DNA of 64,000 nt from an uncultured Lachnospiraceae bacterium (GCA_948473115.1 CAOKWI010000005.1:1-64000), one strand, 5' to 3'. Numbered from the stretch's first letter, positions 24,413 to 34,094 are shown. Translations and numbers: made by a program. The notes: a model not told the origin generated them from the letters alone.

Positions 24413-25651
24413 ATGTTATCAAAGACTATAGAAAATTTTTTGCAGTATGTCACCATAGATACCCAGTCCGACGAAACCACCGAAACCACCCCCAGCACGG
24501 CGAAGCAGCATGATCTGGCACAGCTTTTGGAGCGCCAGCTGCGGGAAATGGGTGCGGAGGAGATCACCTATGACCGGGAATACTGCTACCTTTATGCCTC
24601 GATTCCGGCATCCGAGGGCTGCGAGGATGCGCCGGTGCTGGGATGGATCGCCCATATGGACACTTCCCCGGCGGTGACGGGCGCCGGGGTGAAGCCCCGC
24701 GTTGTGGAAAACTATGACGGGGAGGATATCCTGCTGAACGGGGAGGAAAATATCGTACTTTCCACAATGGATTTCCCTGAGATTAAAAGGCTGAAGGGAA
24801 AGGATATCATTGTCACCGACGGCACCACGCTCCTGGGGTCGGATGACAAGGCCGGCATTGCGGAGATCATGGGCGCCTGCGAGTATCTGTTACAGCATCG
24901 GGAGATAAAGCACGGCAAGATCCGGGTGAGTTTCACTCCTGATGAAGAGATCGGGGAGGGCGCGGATCATTTTGATGTCAGGCTTTTCGGGGCGGATTTC
25001 GCCTACACGGTGGACGGTGGCGAGTTTGGTGAACTGGAAAATGAGACTTTTAACGCCGCTTCCGGCAGGCTTACCGTGTACGGGCGCAGCGTGCACCCGG
25101 GCAGCGCAAAGGGAAAGATGATCAATTCCATCCTGGTGGCGCAGGAATTTCAGAGTCTGCTGCCGGTATTCCAGAATCCCATGTATACGGAAGGGTATGA
25201 GGGATTCTTCCATCTGGATCAGATTACGGGAAATGTGGAAAAGACAGTTGCAGAATATATTATCAGGGACCACAGCAGGGAACTGTTCGAGCAGAAGAAG
25301 GCACGGTTCCGGAAGTGCGCAGATTTTTTAAATGAAAAATATGGGGAAGGAACCGTTGTCGCCGAAGTGAGGGATTCCTACTATAACATGAAAGAGGTCC
25401 TGAAGGATCATGAACACCTGATGAAGAACGCATCCGATGTCCTGCGGGAACTGGGGGCGGAACCGGTGGTGAATCCGGTCAGGGGCGGCACGGACGGCGC
25501 GAGACTTTCCTTTATGGGACTTCCCTGCCCGAACCTCTGTACCGGAGGCGCAAACTGCCACAGCCGTTTTGAGTATGCCTGCGTCCAGTCCATGGACAAG
25601 GTCACGGAGCTGCTGGTCATGCTGGCGGAGAGGTATGGGAAACAGCCATAA
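24413..25651 (+). CDS. pepT: Peptidase T (tripeptide aminopeptidase)
   Basis: A 412-residue cytosolic zinc aminopeptidase of family M20 that removes the N-terminal residue of tripeptides. Metal and catalytic motifs are visible: HMDTSP (His and catalytic Asp), GSDDKAGIAE, the catalytic Glu pair in PDEEIGEG, and the C-terminal GGANCHSRFEY with its His ligand. Dimerisation-domain landmarks (GGEFGELENETFNAA, RSVHPGSAKGKM) confirm PepT over other M20 enzymes. Length is normal. Confidence 0.95.
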   Translation: MLSKTIENFLQYVTIDTQSDETTETTPSTAKQHDLAQLLERQLREMGAEEITYDREYCYLYASIPASEGCEDAPVLGWIAHMDTSPAVTGAGVKPRVVENYDGEDILLNGEENIVLSTMDFPEIKRLKGKDIIVTDGTTLLGSDDKAGIAEIMGACEYLLQHREIKHGKIRVSFTPDEEIGEGADHFDVRLFGADFAYTVDGGEFGELENETFNAASGRLTVYGRSVHPGSAKGKMINSILVAQEFQSLLPVFQNPMYTEGYEGFFHLDQITGNVEKTVAEYIIRDHSRELFEQKKARFRKCADFLNEKYGEGTVVAEVRDSYYNMKEVLKDHEHLMKNASDVLRELGAEPVVNPVRGGTDGARLSFMGLPCPNLCTGGANCHSRFEYACVQSMDKVTELLVMLAERYGKQP

Positions 25652-25701
25652 AACTCGTTTCTTTTCGATATGATAAGACAGAAGGGAAAAAGCCAAGGGG
25701 A

Positions 25702-27168
25702 ATGTATAACGAAATTGATTTTGATATCATAGATACAGCCGCAGAGCCGCCTGCTGAGGAACCGGCCAGACAATACTATTTTATAGCTAAATGCCGGGAG
25801 TGGGTGCGGGAGTTTGAACGGAAAAACGGATGTCTGCCCACCGCCTGTGTCACCACCTTCGGCTGTCAGATGAACGCGAGGGACTCCGAGAAGCTGGCGG
25901 GAATTTTGAGGCAGATCGGCTATGGGATCACGGACAGCGAGAATGCCGATTTTGTGATTTTTAATACATGTACGGTGCGGGACAATGCCAACCAGAAGGT
26001 ATACGGCAGGCTGGGGGAACTGAATGGCCTTAAGCGAAAAAATCCGGATATGAAGATAGCACTCTGCGGCTGTATGATGCAGGAACCCACAGTGATTGAA
26101 AAGCTGAAAAAGAGTTATCCCTTTGTGAATCTGATTTTCGGGACACACAATATTTTCAAGTTTGCTGAATTGCTGAACACTGTATATGAAAATGAAAACA
26201 GCGGCACGATCATTGATATCTGGCAGGACACGGACAGGATCGTGGAGGATCTGCCCGTAGAGCGGAAATATCCTTTTAAGTCCGGCGTCAATATCATGTT
26301 CGGCTGTAATAATTTCTGCAGCTATTGTATTGTGCCCTATGTCAGGGGACGGGAGCGCAGCCGTGAACCCAGGGACATTATCAGGGAGATTGAAAAGCTG
26401 GTGCAGGACGGCGTGGTGGAGGTTATGCTGTTGGGACAGAATGTGAATTCCTATGGGAAAAACCTGGACGAGCCCATGACTTTCGCACAGCTGCTACGGG
26501 AGGTAGAGAAGATTGAGGGGCTTCAGAGGATTCGCTTTATGACTTCCCACCCCAAGGATCTGTCCGATGAACTGATCCAGGTGATGAAGGAATCGAAAAA
26601 GATCTGCCGTCACCTGCATCTGCCCTTACAGTCCGGTTCCACGGAAATACTGACCCGCATGAACCGCCGCTACACGAAGCAGCAGTATCTGGAACTGGCA
26701 GGGAAGATCCGCAGGGAGATTCCGGACATTGCCATTACCACGGATATCATTGTGGGCTTTCCCGGCGAGACGGAGGCCGACCTGGAAGAGACCCTGGACG
26801 TGGTGCGCACCGTGAAATATGACAACGCCTTTACCTTTATCTATTCCAAACGGACGGGAACCCCGGCCGCAGCCATGGAAGACCAGGTGCCGGAGGAGCA
26901 GGTGAAAAAAAGGTTTGACAGATTGCTTAAGCTGGTGCAGGATACGGCCAGGGAACAGACTGCAAAATATCAGGGACGGGTCATGGAGGCGTTGATCGAA
27001 GAAGTCAATGAAAATGACAGTTCCATGGTCAGGGGCAGGCTGTCCAACAATACCATTGTCCACCTTCCGGGGGATGCGTCCATGATAGGGAAGCTGGTAA
27101 ACGTGTCCCTGGATCAGTGCCATGGGTTCTATTACATAGGACATGCCGTTGACAGCGCCATGGAATAA
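25702..27168 (+). CDS. miaB: tRNA-2-methylthio-N6-dimethylallyladenosine synthase
   Basis: A 488-residue radical-SAM methylthiotransferase that converts i6A37 to ms2i6A37 in tRNAs reading UNN codons. It has an N-terminal UPF0004 domain with three cluster Cys residues (TFGCQMNARDSEKL, NTCTVRDNA, LCGCM), the radical-SAM motif CNNFCSYC, and a TRAM domain near the C-terminus. About 40 acidic residues precede the usual start. MiaA, which makes its substrate, is encoded about 9 kb downstream. It is 72 bases from the phosphoesterase-ProX fusion and may be cotranscribed with it. Confidence 0.95.
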   Translation: MYNEIDFDIIDTAAEPPAEEPARQYYFIAKCREWVREFERKNGCLPTACVTTFGCQMNARDSEKLAGILRQIGYGITDSENADFVIFNTCTVRDNANQKVYGRLGELNGLKRKNPDMKIALCGCMMQEPTVIEKLKKSYPFVNLIFGTHNIFKFAELLNTVYENENSGTIIDIWQDTDRIVEDLPVERKYPFKSGVNIMFGCNNFCSYCIVPYVRGRERSREPRDIIREIEKLVQDGVVEVMLLGQNVNSYGKNLDEPMTFAQLLREVEKIEGLQRIRFMTSHPKDLSDELIQVMKESKKICRHLHLPLQSGSTEILTRMNRRYTKQQYLELAGKIRREIPDIAITTDIIVGFPGETEADLEETLDVVRTVKYDNAFTFIYSKRTGTPAAAMEDQVPEEQVKKRFDRLLKLVQDTAREQTAKYQGRVMEALIEEVNENDSSMVRGRLSNNTIVHLPGDASMIGKLVNVSLDQCHGFYYIGHAVDSAME

Positions 27169-27240
27169 GTGAAACACGAAAGTGATCAGAAATAACAGAT
27201 CAAATACTATGTGTGGATGAAAAGGAAACGATGTAAATAC

Positions 27241-29106
27241 ATGATGGAAAAAATGCGGACAACCATAGAAAATATATCGGTCAAACCGGGGCAGAGGCTT
27301 CTTATGACCAGTGATGTCCACGGTCATCTGGATCACCTGGTTCAGCTGTTGAAAAAGATGGAATATGACGGAAACGATATTCTTGTGATCGTGGGGGATC
27401 TGATCGACAAGGGACCGGAGAGCCTGCGGACAGTGCAGTATGTCATGGACCTGTGCAGGCGGCATCCGGTCTATGTTTCCATGGGCAATGTGGATATCGC
27501 GAGAGTGCAGAAAATATATGACGATTCGCCTGGTGCGGAAGAGCGCCTCGTGGAATATCTGCAATGGATGGAACAATACTGGAAAGGCAGTATGTGCCAG
27601 GAGATGCTGGAGGATCTGGGTGTCAGCGTCAGGCAGGTCACGATGGAAAAGGCACCGGAGTATATGCGGATGATACGGGAACAGTTCCGGGAAGAGTTGG
27701 ATTTCCTCAGCAGCCGTCCCACCATACTGACGGCGGGGCGATTCCTTTTTGTCCACGGCGGGGTGCCCACGGATGACCTGGATGCACTGGAGGGAACAGA
27801 GGCATATCCTCTCTTGAAAAATGATGCCTTTTGGGAGCAGGGATACCATTTTGATCATTACACAGTGGTGACTGGGCACTGGCCTGTATGGATCTACCGG
27901 AGTGACAGAGAGGACGGAAGTCCCCTGCTGGACAGGGGGAGAAATATCTTCTGTATTGACGGGGGCTGCGGGTTGAAAAGGGCGGGGCAGTTAAACGGCC
28001 TCATTCTTTCCGACTGTTTCGCGGACAATCCGGATATCAGCTGGACAAGCTATGACAAATTTCCTTTGTATACAGCGCTGGAGACAAGGGAGGGGGCTCC
28101 GGCAAGGGTTCATATCAATTATTATGACAGCGAAGTGGAACTGCTTGAGGAACAAAAAGAAACTGAGAAAGAAGTGGAAGAGGTAACCGGAGAAGAGATT
28201 AAAGAGAGAATTGAGGAAAGAACGAAAAGGGAAGTTAAGGGAGAAACGAAAGGAGAAATTAAGGGAGGAACGAAAGGGGAAGTTAAAGTAGGAATTGAGG
28301 AAGAAGGTAGAGGAGAACCTGGGGGAGAAATCAGGCAAGTCCGGCGCAGGGGTTCCGGTGAGATCATTGAAGTGCCCTCCGAATGGATCCGCCGCTGGAG
28401 CGACGGAAAGCTTCACTGTGAAAATTACTGCGACACTGTCCTGCCCGTGGAAGCGGGCGATCGGCTGTCCCTGATCTACCGTGTGGGAAAACGCAGCTAT
28501 GTGAAAAAGCAGGGACAGGCAGGCTGGTATGACGGATCTCTGGAGCCTGTGCCCATAAGCCTGCATATGGTGCAGGGCGCTCCCGTGGGCGGGAACTGGC
28601 GCAGGGAGAGGGAACTTGCGGTTTATGGACTGCTGGGCAGGCTGGGGATTGCGTTCAAGAGGATCGACCACTTTGAGGCCAATACTATGGAGATGTGCAA
28701 AGCCATTGACGGGATGCTGGATGCGGTAATCTGTAAGAATCTGTTCCTGCGAAACCAGCAGAAGACGAAATTCTATCTGCTGATGATGCCGGGGAATAAG
28801 AAGTTCAAGACGAAAGAACTGTCAAGACAGATAAACAGTTCCCGCCTGTCCTTCGGGGAGGCTGTGTATATGGAGAAATTCCTGCATATCACGCCGGGAT
28901 CCGTCAGCGTCATGGGCCTGATGAACGATACGGAAAACCAGGTGCAGCTGCTGGTTGACAGGGATGTGTTGGGAGGGGAATGGTTCGGCTGCCATCCCTG
29001 CATGAATACCTCAAGTATACGGATGCGGCTTTCGGATCTGCTGGAGAAGTTTCTGCCGGCGGTACACCATGAGCCCTTGTTTGTGGAACTGTGTGGCGAG
29101 GATTGA
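27241..29106 (+). CDS. Metallophosphoesterase fused to a ProX/YbaK-type aminoacyl-tRNA editing domain
   Basis: A 621-residue fusion. Residues about 15-290 form a PPP-like metallophosphoesterase with DVHGH (25-29), GDLIDKG (52-58), VHGG (171-174) and GHWP (212-215). The GNHD/E motif reads GNVD (82-85), so the usual catalytic His is missing. About 300-365 is a Glu/Lys/Gly repeat linker (EVKGETKGEIKGGTKGEVK). A further ProX-associated stretch precedes residues about 455-615, a YbaK/ProX deacylase-like domain (AVYGLLGRLGIAFKRIDHFEA; CKNLFLRNQQKTKFYLLMMPG). Such domains hydrolyse mischarged tRNAs such as Ala-tRNA-Pro. The start is uncertain: in-frame ATGs lie at 27217, 27241, 27244 and 27253, none with an ideal ribosome site. 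It lies directly after miaB. Confidence 0.8.
   Translation: MMEKMRTTIENISVKPGQRLLMTSDVHGHLDHLVQLLKKMEYDGNDILVIVGDLIDKGPESLRTVQYVMDLCRRHPVYVSMGNVDIARVQKIYDDSPGAEERLVEYLQWMEQYWKGSMCQEMLEDLGVSVRQVTMEKAPEYMRMIREQFREELDFLSSRPTILTAGRFLFVHGGVPTDDLDALEGTEAYPLLKNDAFWEQGYHFDHYTVVTGHWPVWIYRSDREDGSPLLDRGRNIFCIDGGCGLKRAGQLNGLILSDCFADNPDISWTSYDKFPLYTALETREGAPARVHINYYDSEVELLEEQKETEKEVEEVTGEEIKERIEERTKREVKGETKGEIKGGTKGEVKVGIEEEGRGEPGGEIRQVRRRGSGEIIEVPSEWIRRWSDGKLHCENYCDTVLPVEAGDRLSLIYRVGKRSYVKKQGQAGWYDGSLEPVPISLHMVQGAPVGGNWRRERELAVYGLLGRLGIAFKRIDHFEANTMEMCKAIDGMLDAVICKNLFLRNQQKTKFYLLMMPGNKKFKTKELSRQINSSRLSFGEAVYMEKFLHITPGSVSVMGLMNDTENQVQLLVDRDVLGGEWFGCHPCMNTSSIRMRLSDLLEKFLPAVHHEPLFVELCGED
28140..28330 (+). 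repeat. Purine-rich coding repeat in the interdomain linker
   Basis: A nearly T-free stretch of imperfect GAAACGAAAGGAGAAATTAAGG-type units (period about 24 bases) encodes the Glu/Lys linker between the phosphoesterase and the ProX domain. The frame is preserved throughout. Confidence 0.65.
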
Positions 29107-29182
29107 GGACAGAAAAAGCGTGAGGGCATCTGTCGTGGACTCTGAAAAAAATATTTTGATCAGCGTTTATGAAATGTTTATG

Positions 29183-29263
29183 CCTGTGAGTTGCTAATTC
29201 AACGCCCCGCCTGCATTGCCATAAACGGCATGCAGACAGGTCATTGGATTGCAATCGCACAGG
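29183..29263. repeat. Inverted repeat upstream of the SulP gene
   Basis: The outer arms CCTGTGAGTTGC and GCAATCGCACAGG are imperfect inverted copies around a stem CTGCATTGCC/GGCATGCAG (29211-29236, one bulged base). It is probably another short member of the intergenic palindromes in this window. Confidence 0.5.
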
Positions 29264-29319
29264 TGGAAATATTTCCGTGAAAATGAGGAAAAACCGGATG
29301 ATCCGGACTGAGAGGAAGA

Positions 29320-30987
29320 ATGCAAATGGAAAAATTGAAACCAAAGCTTTTTTCGGTTATGAAGACTTACACGAAGGAGCAGTTCATCAAGGATGTGGTG
29401 GCGGGGATCATTGTGGCCATCATTGCGCTGCCCCTGTCCATCGCCCTGGCGCTGGCCTCCGGCGTCACCCCTGAGAAGGGTATCTACACAGCCATCACCG
29501 CAGGCTTTGTGATCTCCTTTTTAGGAGGCAGCCGGGTGCAGATCGCCGGTCCTACGGCGGCCTTTGCCACCATTGTGGCGGGCATTGTGGCGAGGAACGG
29601 GTTCGAGGGGCTGGTGATCGCTACGCTGCTGGCGGGCGTGATCCTGATTTTGATGGGATTGCTGCGCCTGGGCAGCCTGATCAAATTCATTCCCTACACC
29701 ATCACCACCGGGTTTACGGCCGGCATTGCCGTGACCATCTTTATCGGTCAGATCAAGGATTTCCTGGGGCTGAAGGTGGTGACGGAGGAGCCCCTGATCG
29801 AGACCATGGACAAACTGAAAGCGGTGTTTGCCTTTATCGGTACGATCAACTGGCAGGCGGTGATTGTGGGGGCGGTCTGCCTGGCGGTTCTGATCCTGTG
29901 GCCTTATCTGCCCGGCTTCTGCAAAAAGATTCCCCCGTCCCTGATCGCAGTGCTGGCGGGAATCGCCATGGTCAGCGGCATGAAAATGAAAGTGGACACC
30001 ATCGGGGATCTGTATGAGATCTCCAATAAGCTTCCCTCCGTATCCCTGCCCGGATTCAGTATGGAGACGGTGCGGAATGTGTTCCCTGACGCCGTTACCA
30101 TTGCCATCCTGGCGGCAATCGAATCCCTGCTTTCCTGTGTGGTGGCAGACAGCATGATCAACAGCAGGCACCGCTCCAATATGGAGCTTGTGGCTCAGGG
30201 TGCGGGGAATATGGTCTCCGCGCTTTTCGGCGGGATTCCCGCCACAGGCGCCATCGCCAGGACTGCCGCCAATATCAGGAATGGCGGGCGCACACCCATT
30301 GCCGGTATGGTGCACGCGGTAGTGCTTCTGCTGATCCTGGTGGTGCTGATGCCCTACGCGGCGCTGATTCCCATGCCCACCATTGCGGCGATCCTGTTCA
30401 TGGTGGCCTACAATATGTGCGGCTGGAGAAAGTTCGTCTATCTCTGCAGGACCTCCCCCAAGAGCGATATCGTCGTGCTGGTGGTGACCTTCCTGCTGAC
30501 AGTGATGTTTGACCTTGTGGTGGCCATCGAAGTGGGTATGCTGATGGCGGCGCTGCTGTTCATGAAGCGCATGAGCGAGGTGACCGAGGTGGAGGGCTGG
30601 AAATACATAGACGATGAGGACGATCCCGACAGCCTTTCCCTGAGGGAAGTTCCCGCCGACACGCGGGTATATGAGATCAGCGGGTCCTTGTTCTTCGGTG
30701 CGGCGGATAAGCTTCTGACCATCACCCTGAGCGAAAAGACGAGATGCCTGATCCTGCGGATGAGGGGCGTCTCCGCCATTGACGCCACCGCCATGCACAA
30801 TCTGGAGGAAATGTATGCGGATTGCCGGCGGAAGAATATCTGTCTGGTACTGTCCCATGTCAATGAGCAGCCCATGCGCGTGATGCGGAAGGCGGGCTTT
30901 GTGGAAGAGGTGGGAGAGGAGAATTTCTGTGCCCATATTGATGACGCTTTACAGCGGGCGGCGAAAATGACAGAAACGAAAGCATGA
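29320..30987 (+). CDS. SulP family inorganic anion transporter
   Basis: A 555-residue anion transporter of the SulP/SLC26 family, which moves sulfate, bicarbonate or other anions. The TM1 signature VVAGIIVAIIALPLSIALALASGVTPEKG and the GGSRVQIAGPTAAFATIV motif are clear. About twelve helices are followed by a C-terminal STAS domain (residues about 445-550: VYEISGSLFFGAADKL...AIDATAMHNLEEM) with the usual regulatory fold. The true substrate cannot be decided from sequence. The ATG at 29320 follows AGAGGAAG. Confidence 0.93.
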   Translation: MQMEKLKPKLFSVMKTYTKEQFIKDVVAGIIVAIIALPLSIALALASGVTPEKGIYTAITAGFVISFLGGSRVQIAGPTAAFATIVAGIVARNGFEGLVIATLLAGVILILMGLLRLGSLIKFIPYTITTGFTAGIAVTIFIGQIKDFLGLKVVTEEPLIETMDKLKAVFAFIGTINWQAVIVGAVCLAVLILWPYLPGFCKKIPPSLIAVLAGIAMVSGMKMKVDTIGDLYEISNKLPSVSLPGFSMETVRNVFPDAVTIAILAAIESLLSCVVADSMINSRHRSNMELVAQGAGNMVSALFGGIPATGAIARTAANIRNGGRTPIAGMVHAVVLLLILVVLMPYAALIPMPTIAAILFMVAYNMCGWRKFVYLCRTSPKSDIVVLVVTFLLTVMFDLVVAIEVGMLMAALLFMKRMSEVTEVEGWKYIDDEDDPDSLSLREVPADTRVYEISGSLFFGAADKLLTITLSEKTRCLILRMRGVSAIDATAMHNLEEMYADCRRKNICLVLSHVNEQPMRVMRKAGFVEEVGEENFCAHIDDALQRAAKMTETKA

Positions 30988-31016
30988 TTTACAAACACCA
31001 TATTTTGTGTTAGAAT
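30988..31016 (+). promoter_or_regulatory. Predicted promoter of mutS
   Basis: TTTACA (30988-30993), a 17-base spacer and TAGAAT (31011-31016), with extended -10 TG. A small GCAAATG/CATTTGC stem follows at about 31020-31047 in the untranslated leader. Confidence 0.65.
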
Positions 31017-31079
31017 CAAGGCAAATGCGCAAATCATTGTACATTTGCCTTGAAATATTAGAACAGGAGTGTACCAAAG

Positions 31080-33770
31080 ATGCCGGAACAGCAGATTCCA
31101 GTGGAAGACCTTACCCCCATGATGCAGCAGTATATGGAGACAAAAAAGCAATATCAGGACTGTATCCTTTTTTACCGTCTGGGTGATTTTTACGAGATGT
31201 TTTTCGATGATGCCCTGACTGTCACGAAGGAATTAGAGCTAACGCTTACCGGTAAGGCCTGCGGTCTGGAGGAACGGGCGCCAATGTGCGGGGTTCCGTA
31301 TCATGCGGTGGAGGGCTATTTGACCAAGCTGGTCAGCAGGGGCTACAAGGTCGCCATCTGTGAGCAGGTGGAGGATCCCAAACTGGCAAAGGGTCTGGTA
31401 AAAAGAGACGTGGTGCGGATCGTTACCCCCGGAACAAACCTGAATGTCCAGTCCCTGGAGGAATCCAAAAACAATTTCCTCATGTGTGTCACCTACACCC
31501 CGACGAAGATCGGTATTTCCGTGGCGGATGTGACCACCGGCGATTATTACCTGACTGAGGTGGATGATCTGAGAAAGCTGAACGATGAACTGATGAAATA
31601 CGAGCCCTCGGAGATCATCTGCAATGAAGCCTTTCTGGTCAGCGGCTTTGAAGTGGAGGAGCTGCGGGGAAGATACCATATCTCCGTCAACGCCCTGGAG
31701 CCCCATCTTTTTGACGACGAGGGCTGTAAGAGGGTGCTGTTAAAGCATTTTAAGGTTAATACGCTGACGGGGCTGGGGATCGAGGATTTTCCGGTGGGAA
31801 TCCTGGCGGCGGGAGCGCTGCTGCAATATCTCTATGAGACACAGAAGACGGATCTGGAGCATTTTACACATATTTATCCGTATCTGACCAATAAATACAT
31901 GCTTCTGGACAGCTCCACCAGGCGCAACCTGGAACTGACGGAAACGCTCAGGGAGAAGCAGAAGAGAGGCTCCCTTCTGTGGGTCCTGGACAAGACACGG
32001 ACGGCCATGGGTGGCAGACTGCTGCGGAGCATGATAGAGCAGCCCCTGATCGATAAGGAAGAGATGGAGGGACGGCTGGACGCCATTGAGGAATTGAACC
32101 ATGACAGCGTATCCAGGGATGAGATCAGGGAATACCTGAACCCTGTCTACGATCTGGAGCGCCTGCTCAGCAAGGTCACCTATAAGACGGCAAACCCGAG
32201 GGATTTCATTGCCTTCCGCAATTCCCTTGAGATGCTTCCTCACATCAAAACGGTTCTGAAGGAGTTTTCGAAGGCGGAATTAAAGGGCATTGAAGGGAAT
32301 ATTGACAGCCTGGAGGACATATACCGGCTGATCTGCGCCGCCATTGAGGAGGAGCCGCCCATCACCATCCGCGAAGGCGGTATGATCAGGGACGGGTTTG
32401 ACGAGACAGTGGACATGCTCAGGAGCGCAAAGCGGGACGGAAAGCAATGGCTTGCACAGCTGGAGGAGCAGGACAGGGAGCGCACCGGCATTAAGAACCT
32501 TAAAATCAAATACAACAAGGTATTCGGCTACTATTTCGAGGTCACCAATTCCTATAAGGAGATGGTGCCGGAGGATTATATCCGCAAGCAGACCCTTGCC
32601 AATGCGGAGCGGTATACCACTCCCCGGCTGAAAGAGCTGGAAGATACGATTCTAAACGCGGAGGACAAGCTGACCGCGTTAGAATACGACTTATTCTGCA
32701 GGATCAGGGAATCCATTGCCATGGAGCTGGAGCGGATCCAGAAAACCGCGAAAGCCATTGCGAAGCTGGATGTATACGCGGCTCTTTCCCTGGTGTCGGA
32801 GCGGAATCATTATGTGAGGCCGAAGCTGAACAGCAAGGGCACCATCGATATCAAGGACGGGCGGCATCCTGTGGTGGAGCAGATGATCACCAACGATCTG
32901 TTCATTGCCAACGATACGTTCCTGGATAACAGCAGTCACTGCATCAGTATTATCACAGGACCCAATATGGCGGGAAAATCTACCTATATGCGGCAGACGG
33001 CGCTGATCGTGCTGATGGCTCAGATCGGCTGCTTTGTGCCTGCAAAGAGCGCAAATATCGGCATTGTGGACAGGATCTTTACCAGGGTGGGAGCTTCTGA
33101 CGATCTGGCAAGCGGCCAGTCCACCTTTATGGTGGAGATGAATGAGGTGGCTAACATATTGCGGAACGCCACTGCCGACAGCCTGTTGATCCTGGACGAG
33201 ATCGGCAGGGGAACCTCCACCTTTGACGGTCTGAGTATCGCGTGGGCGGTGATCGAGCATATCAGCAACCGTAAACTGCTGGGCGCAAAGACTCTTTTCG
33301 CCACCCACTACCATGAGCTGACGGAGCTGGAAGGCAAGATGAGCAACGTGAACAATTACTGTATTGCGGTCAAGGAGTGCGGGGACGATATCATCTTCCT
33401 GAGAAAGATTATCAAGGGAGGAGCGGACCGCAGCTACGGCATTCAGGTGGCGAAGCTTGCGGGAGTGCCGGATATGGTCATTGACAGGGCAAAGGAGATT
33501 GCGGAGCAGCTGTCCGACAATGACATCACGGAGAAGGTGCAGAGTATTTCCGTGGATGTGAAGGGAGAGGGACGGCCTAAGAAACAGCCTAAGCTGGATG
33601 AGGTGGATCTGGCACAGATGTCACTTTTTGACACGGTCACTGACGAGGACGTTATAAAGGAGCTGACGGAGCTGGAGATCAATACCATGGCGCCCATCGA
33701 CGCCCTGAATGCGCTGTACAGGCTTCAGAATAAATTGAAGAACCGCTTCCGGTATGAAGCGCCCAGGTAA
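31080..33770 (+). CDS. mutS: DNA mismatch repair protein MutS
   Basis: An 896-residue mismatch-recognition ATPase. Domain I has the mismatch-reading Phe/Glu in GDFYEMFFDDA (about 39-49). The Walker A motif is GPNMAGKSTYMRQ (about 627). The signature region ASDDLASGQSTFMVEMNE and Walker B LLILDEIGRGTSTFDG are intact, and the C-terminal helix-hairpin and tail are present. It starts a repair/tRNA-modification cluster with mutL and miaA. ATG follows AGGAG. Confidence 0.97.
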   Translation: MPEQQIPVEDLTPMMQQYMETKKQYQDCILFYRLGDFYEMFFDDALTVTKELELTLTGKACGLEERAPMCGVPYHAVEGYLTKLVSRGYKVAICEQVEDPKLAKGLVKRDVVRIVTPGTNLNVQSLEESKNNFLMCVTYTPTKIGISVADVTTGDYYLTEVDDLRKLNDELMKYEPSEIICNEAFLVSGFEVEELRGRYHISVNALEPHLFDDEGCKRVLLKHFKVNTLTGLGIEDFPVGILAAGALLQYLYETQKTDLEHFTHIYPYLTNKYMLLDSSTRRNLELTETLREKQKRGSLLWVLDKTRTAMGGRLLRSMIEQPLIDKEEMEGRLDAIEELNHDSVSRDEIREYLNPVYDLERLLSKVTYKTANPRDFIAFRNSLEMLPHIKTVLKEFSKAELKGIEGNIDSLEDIYRLICAAIEEEPPITIREGGMIRDGFDETVDMLRSAKRDGKQWLAQLEEQDRERTGIKNLKIKYNKVFGYYFEVTNSYKEMVPEDYIRKQTLANAERYTTPRLKELEDTILNAEDKLTALEYDLFCRIRESIAMELERIQKTAKAIAKLDVYAALSLVSERNHYVRPKLNSKGTIDIKDGRHPVVEQMITNDLFIANDTFLDNSSHCISIITGPNMAGKSTYMRQTALIVLMAQIGCFVPAKSANIGIVDRIFTRVGASDDLASGQSTFMVEMNEVANILRNATADSLLILDEIGRGTSTFDGLSIAWAVIEHISNRKLLGAKTLFATHYHELTELEGKMSNVNNYCIAVKECGDDIIFLRKIIKGGADRSYGIQVAKLAGVPDMVIDRAKEIAEQLSDNDITEKVQSISVDVKGEGRPKKQPKLDEVDLAQMSLFDTVTDEDVIKELTELEINTMAPIDALNALYRLQNKLKNRFRYEAPR

Positions 33771-33802
33771 GAGTGAGATTGTGATGTCACGGAAAGGAAG
33801 GT

Positions 33803-34000
33803 ATGGCTATGAAGGATATGCAGAGGAATGCCGTTTGTATCATCATAATGTATATTGTCTTATGGTACGCAGGCGCCATGTTTGACTTTTTCCCTTTTAT
33901 CGGCGGCGATTCGGTTGCGTTTACCGGACTTCTGGTCGTGGTTGCCATCGTTATATGTACCTGCTGGATCATTGATACCATCAGGAAGCAGGGAAGGTAA
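33803..34000 (+). CDS. Small two-helix membrane protein between mutS and mutL
   Basis: A 65-residue protein with two hydrophobic helices (AVCIIIMYIVLWYAGAMFDFF and GLLVVVAIVICTCWIID) and a short basic tail. I recognise no domain. A good GGAAGG precedes the ATG, and the gene lies 32 bases after mutS, so it is likely expressed with it. Small membrane proteins at this spot are not part of the mismatch-repair machinery as known. The function is unknown. Confidence 0.6.
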   Translation: MAMKDMQRNAVCIIIMYIVLWYAGAMFDFFPFIGGDSVAFTGLLVVVAIVICTCWIIDTIRKQGR

Positions 34001-34002
34001 TA

Positions 34003-34080
34003 CTGTGAAAAATTATTTTCACAGGTAAAAGAATTTTTCACAGGCAAATTTGTGCTTGCGCTCAAATTCGCACGTTGAGC
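34003..34080. repeat. Palindrome and direct repeats upstream of mutL
   Basis: CTGTGAAAA/TTTTCACAG (34003-34024) is a perfect palindrome with a four-base loop. The right end TTTTCACAGG is repeated directly 20 bases on, and CAAATTTGTGC recurs as CAAATTCGCAC. The CTGTG ends resemble those of the element at 3926. Confidence 0.55.
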
Positions 34081-34094
34081 AGGAATGGAGAATT

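Noticed and set aside
27231..27236. An ATG-TAA minimal start-stop just before the fusion gene, placed behind AAAGG
   Set aside because: It could be a ribosome standby or regulatory start-stop site, but a single six-base occurrence is expected by chance.
29521..30936. A 471-codon open frame opposite the SulP gene
   Set aside because: Same reasons: antisense to a well-supported transporter with a His/Gly/Gln-rich translation and no start signals.
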